Shown here: positions 61,514 to 64,000 of the stretch, piece after piece
How positions within the stretch are numbered: position 1 is the first letter of the stretch
Layout: every line of letters starts with the position of its first letter
Assembly: GCA_913054135.1 (NCBI GenBank)
Contig: CAJXJK010000012.1
Span: 62,001-126,000, forward strand
Length of the DNA stretch: 64,000 nt
Reading direction: 5' to 3'
From: an uncultured Flavobacteriales bacterium
GTDB taxonomy: Bacteria > Bacteroidota > Bacteroidia > Flavobacteriales_D > Crocinitomicaceae
The notes under the pieces: generated by a model
What the model was told of the DNA's origin: nothing
What the model saw: only the letters and a program-made list of their open reading frames with translations
Databases searched by the model: none
Position numbers and translations under genes: made by a program

Positions 61514-62830
61514 ATGAAAAAATTATTTGACCAATTTGAAAGTGTAGATTTTGCTTCCTGGAAAGAGAAGATCACTACTGATTTAAAAGGAAAACCAATT
61601 GATGTATTAGCTTCTAAACCAGAAATGGATATAGATATTGTGGCTTATCATCATGCTGATCAAAATGCTACTCCAAGAAATATTGGAATAAGCAATTTGG
61701 CTAATTGGAAAATAAGAAGAATTTATAATTCAGAATCCAATAATGCAGACATTCTAAATGATTTGAATGAAGGAATTGACGCACTTGGTCTGCATTACTC
61801 TAATAATTTTGAAGCACAATCTGAAGGCATTCTTTTTGACCATATTCAAAGTGATATTCGTTTCACAGATTTGAATCAAGCTACATCAGCTAAAGTTCCA
61901 GATTCTGCACACTTGAATTGTGACATTTTTGCAAGAGCTGCCAAACGAGGAAGATGGCCAGAGAATAGAGGTAACTTTTCGGCCTACGTCAAAGCTTTTC
62001 CGAATAACAAAAGTATTTGGATTGCTGGAAATATTTATGGTGATGCTGGCGCAACAACAATTCAAGAATTGGCCGTAAGCCTGGCTGAAATAAATGATTA
62101 TGTTGAGCCCATGATAGCTTCAGGTCATTCTCTTGAAGAAGTCTATTCAAAACTAATTGTAGAACTTTCGGTTAACGAAAACTACTTTGTAAATATTGCA
62201 AAAATGAGAGTCATGCGACTATTGGTGGCCGGACTTTTTGAAGGACATTCTGCTGGTTTTAAAGGTGAACCAATCAGCTTATATGCAGCAACATCAGTTA
62301 GACACCTGGCAAAGAATGATGAAAACAATAACCTATTAAGGCAAACCACGCAGGCAATGTCTGCAATTATTGGTGGATGTGATGTCGTGACCATTCAGGC
62401 AGCTAAAGGTTACAATTCAGAACAAGATGACATTAATAAAAGAATGGCAAAAAACATTCAATTGGTTTTAAAAGAAGAAGCTTATTTAAATGTCGTAAAA
62501 GATCCTAGTGAAGGTTCTTACTATCTCAGTGCCTTAACCGAACAACTGCTTACAAAGGCATGGGAACTTTTTAAAGAAATTGAAAAAGAGGGTGGATTCT
62601 GTTCAGCACTTGAATCTAACTTTATCCAAAATAAAATAGAAACCAATCAACGATACATGATTGAGCAATTAAATGAGGATAAAAAAACCTTCTTAGGAAT
62701 CAATAAACATCAATCTAAATTAGAAGATTGGAAGGATGTTAGCCCTGAGACAGATGAAAATGAAACTGCCTTTAAGGCGATAAAGCCTTTTCATTTAGAA
62801 TCTTATTATAAAAACACCCAAATGGCATGA
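61514..62830 (+). CDS. mutA: Methylmalonyl-CoA mutase small subunit
   Basis: A 438-residue MutA, the non-catalytic beta subunit of the B12-dependent mutase that interconverts methylmalonyl-CoA and succinyl-CoA. Homologous TIM-barrel segments: [36 protein letters not shown] and [14 protein letters not shown]. It lacks the C-terminal B12-binding domain with DxHxxG, normal for this subunit. TTG at 61511 is an alternative start. Coupled to mutB by ATGA. Confidence 0.93.
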   Translation: MKKLFDQFESVDFASWKEKITTDLKGKPIDVLASKPEMDIDIVAYHHADQNATPRNIGISNLANWKIRRIYNSESNNADILNDLNEGIDALGLHYSNNFEAQSEGILFDHIQSDIRFTDLNQATSAKVPDSAHLNCDIFARAAKRGRWPENRGNFSAYVKAFPNNKSIWIAGNIYGDAGATTIQELAVSLAEINDYVEPMIASGHSLEEVYSKLIVELSVNENYFVNIAKMRVMRLLVAGLFEGHSAGFKGEPISLYAATSVRHLAKNDENNNLLRQTTQAMSAIIGGCDVVTIQAAKGYNSEQDDINKRMAKNIQLVLKEEAYLNVVKDPSEGSYYLSALTEQLLTKAWELFKEIEKEGGFCSALESNFIQNKIETNQRYMIEQLNEDKKTFLGINKHQSKLEDWKDVSPETDENETAFKAIKPFHLESYYKNTQMA

Positions 62831-64000
62831 ATAGAGTAAATTTAGATCATATCAACATTCTAGACTATGCCTTATCTGCAGAGTCAAACAAAGAGAACAC
62901 AAATTTCGAAACAGCTGAGAAAATTGACATTAAGTCAACCTACAGCAAATTAGATTTAGCAGAGGTAGAACATCTTGGTTTTGTGTCAGGATTGGCACCT
63001 AATCTTAGAGGACCGTATTCTACTATGTATACAATGCGACCTTGGACGGTAAGGCAATATGCAGGATTCTCGACAGCCGAAGAATCAAATGCTTTTTACA
63101 GAAGAAATTTGGCGGCAGGTCAAAAAGGACTTTCGGTAGCCTTTGATTTGGCAACACACAGAGGATACGACTCTGATCACAAAAGAGTGGTTGGTGATGT
63201 AGGTAAAGCAGGGGTCGCAATTGATTCTGTTGAGGATATGAAAATCCTATTCGATCAAATTCCGCTTGATAAAATGTCTGTTTCAATGACAATGAACGGA
63301 GCAGTTATTCCGATTATGGCATTTTATATTGTTGCTGCTCAAGAACAAGGTGTATCAAAAGAATTATTGGCAGGAACTATACAAAACGACATTTTAAAGG
63401 AGTTTATGGTGAGGAACACTTACATCTATCCTCCAAAACATTCAATGACCATCATTGCTGATATTTTTAAATACACTTCTCAAAATATGCCCAAGTTTAA
63501 TTCGATTTCAATATCGGGTTATCACATGCAAGAAGCAGGAGCTACGGCTGATTTAGAACTGGCATACACCCTTTCAGATGGATTAGAATACATTAAGGCA
63601 GGTATTGCTTCAGGAATGAAGATTGATGACTTCGCTCCTAGATTATCTTTCTTTTGGGCAATTGGAATGAACCATTTCATGGAGATTGCAAAAATGAGAG
63701 CAGCTAGAATGATATGGGCCAAAATGGTTAATGAATTCAATCCTACAAATCCTAAATCATTGGCTTTGAGAACTCATTGCCAAACCTCAGGATGGAGTTT
63801 AACTGAGCAAGACCCTTACAATAATGTTGCGAGAACTTGTGTTGAAGCTTTAGCAGCAGCTTTAGGCGGAACGCAGTCTTTGCATACAAATGCTTTGGAC
63901 GAAGCGATTGCCCTGCCAACCGATTTCTCAGCAAGAATAGCAAGAAACACTCAAATCTATCTTCAAGAAGAAACAGGAATAACTAAAGTGATTGACCCTT
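62827..64000 (+). CDS. mutB: Methylmalonyl-CoA mutase large subunit, 5' part
   Basis: The first ~391 residues of the catalytic subunit, cut by the window edge without a stop. Diagnostic segments: [20 protein letters not shown] (RGPYxTMY, RPWTxRQYAG), [22 protein letters not shown]-like [11 protein letters not shown] and the [14 protein letters not shown] region. The B12 domain with DxHxxG should lie beyond 64000. Essential for propionate and odd-chain/valine breakdown or for making propionyl units. Overlaps mutA by ATGA. Confidence 0.94.
   Translation, partial: MNRVNLDHINILDYALSAESNKENTNFETAEKIDIKSTYSKLDLAEVEHLGFVSGLAPNLRGPYSTMYTMRPWTVRQYAGFSTAEESNAFYRRNLAAGQKGLSVAFDLATHRGYDSDHKRVVGDVGKAGVAIDSVEDMKILFDQIPLDKMSVSMTMNGAVIPIMAFYIVAAQEQGVSKELLAGTIQNDILKEFMVRNTYIYPPKHSMTIIADIFKYTSQNMPKFNSISISGYHMQEAGATADLELAYTLSDGLEYIKAGIASGMKIDDFAPRLSFFWAIGMNHFMEIAKMRAARMIWAKMVNEFNPTNPKSLALRTHCQTSGWSLTEQDPYNNVARTCVEALAAALGGTQSLHTNALDEAIALPTDFSARIARNTQIYLQEETGITKVIDP

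Overview
The window is a stretch of chromosome from a member of the Bacteroidota, most likely order Flavobacteriales (Crocinitomicaceae/Cryomorphaceae-like; inferred). The reasons are the AT-rich sequence, type IX secretion C-terminal domains (one type A, two type B 'gliding-motility associated'), Bacteroidota-specific families (DUF4295, DUF2141, DUF547, DUF4197, S46 peptidase, short phosphatidylserine decarboxylase), and promoter-like TAnnTTTG -7 boxes in place of TATAAT. I found no tRNA, rRNA, CRISPR array, insertion sequence or prophage. No gene-free gap exceeds about 300 bases.

Layout. 1-2.9 kb: 5' end of a site-2 protease gene, a small unknown gene, CvpA, an outer-membrane-type protein, lipA. 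3.0-6.2 kb: a type IX-secreted BNR-repeat protein. 6.3-11.1 kb: a tightly overlapping four-gene operon (processive family 2 glycosyltransferase, DUF2141 protein, DUF547/beta-barrel fusion, Omp85-like barrel), the best candidate here for an undescribed envelope system. 11.1-22 kb: CAP protein, pheT, a two-gene ABC transporter, a GT4 glycosyltransferase, lipoproteins, cinA, adenine deaminase. 22-25 kb: rpmB-rpmG-DUF4295-ftsY-rimO. 25-28 kb: an unknown membrane/lipoprotein operon and a hotdog-fold protein. 28-34.5 kb: DPP11-like peptidase, four-helix-bundle and thioredoxin proteins, ECF sigma factor with a small membrane partner, NUDIX, pyrE. 34.5-39.9 kb: birA, rsfS, ftsH, DUF2007, cdsA, psd and a tiny Cys/Lys-rich secreted peptide. 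40-50.4 kb: a small PKD protein and two giant tandem paralogous cell-surface proteins. 50.5-55.5 kb: an arsenosugar biosynthesis locus (arsM, glycosyltransferase, arsS, DUF547) behind 5-formyl-THF cyclo-ligase, a TSUP transporter and ebfC. 55.6-61.5 kb: dapD, an IVS-like four-helix-bundle element broken by TAG, several small membrane proteins, a GIN-domain lipoprotein, a PagL-like lipid A deacylase, mazG and an overlooked 58-residue membrane protein. 61.5-64 kb: both methylmalonyl-CoA mutase subunits, the second cut by the window edge.

How the genes fit together. Much is housekeeping: translation (pheT, rpmB, rpmG, rimO, rsfS), membrane insertion and proteolysis (ftsY, ftsH), phospholipid synthesis (cdsA, psd), cofactors (lipA, birA, 5-FCL), pyrimidine and lysine/cell-wall precursors (pyrE, dapD) and propionate metabolism (mutAB). 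The accessory layer is mainly envelope and surface biology. A recurring feature is a -7 box ending only 4-6 bases before the start codon, which predicts leaderless mRNAs for at least seven genes.
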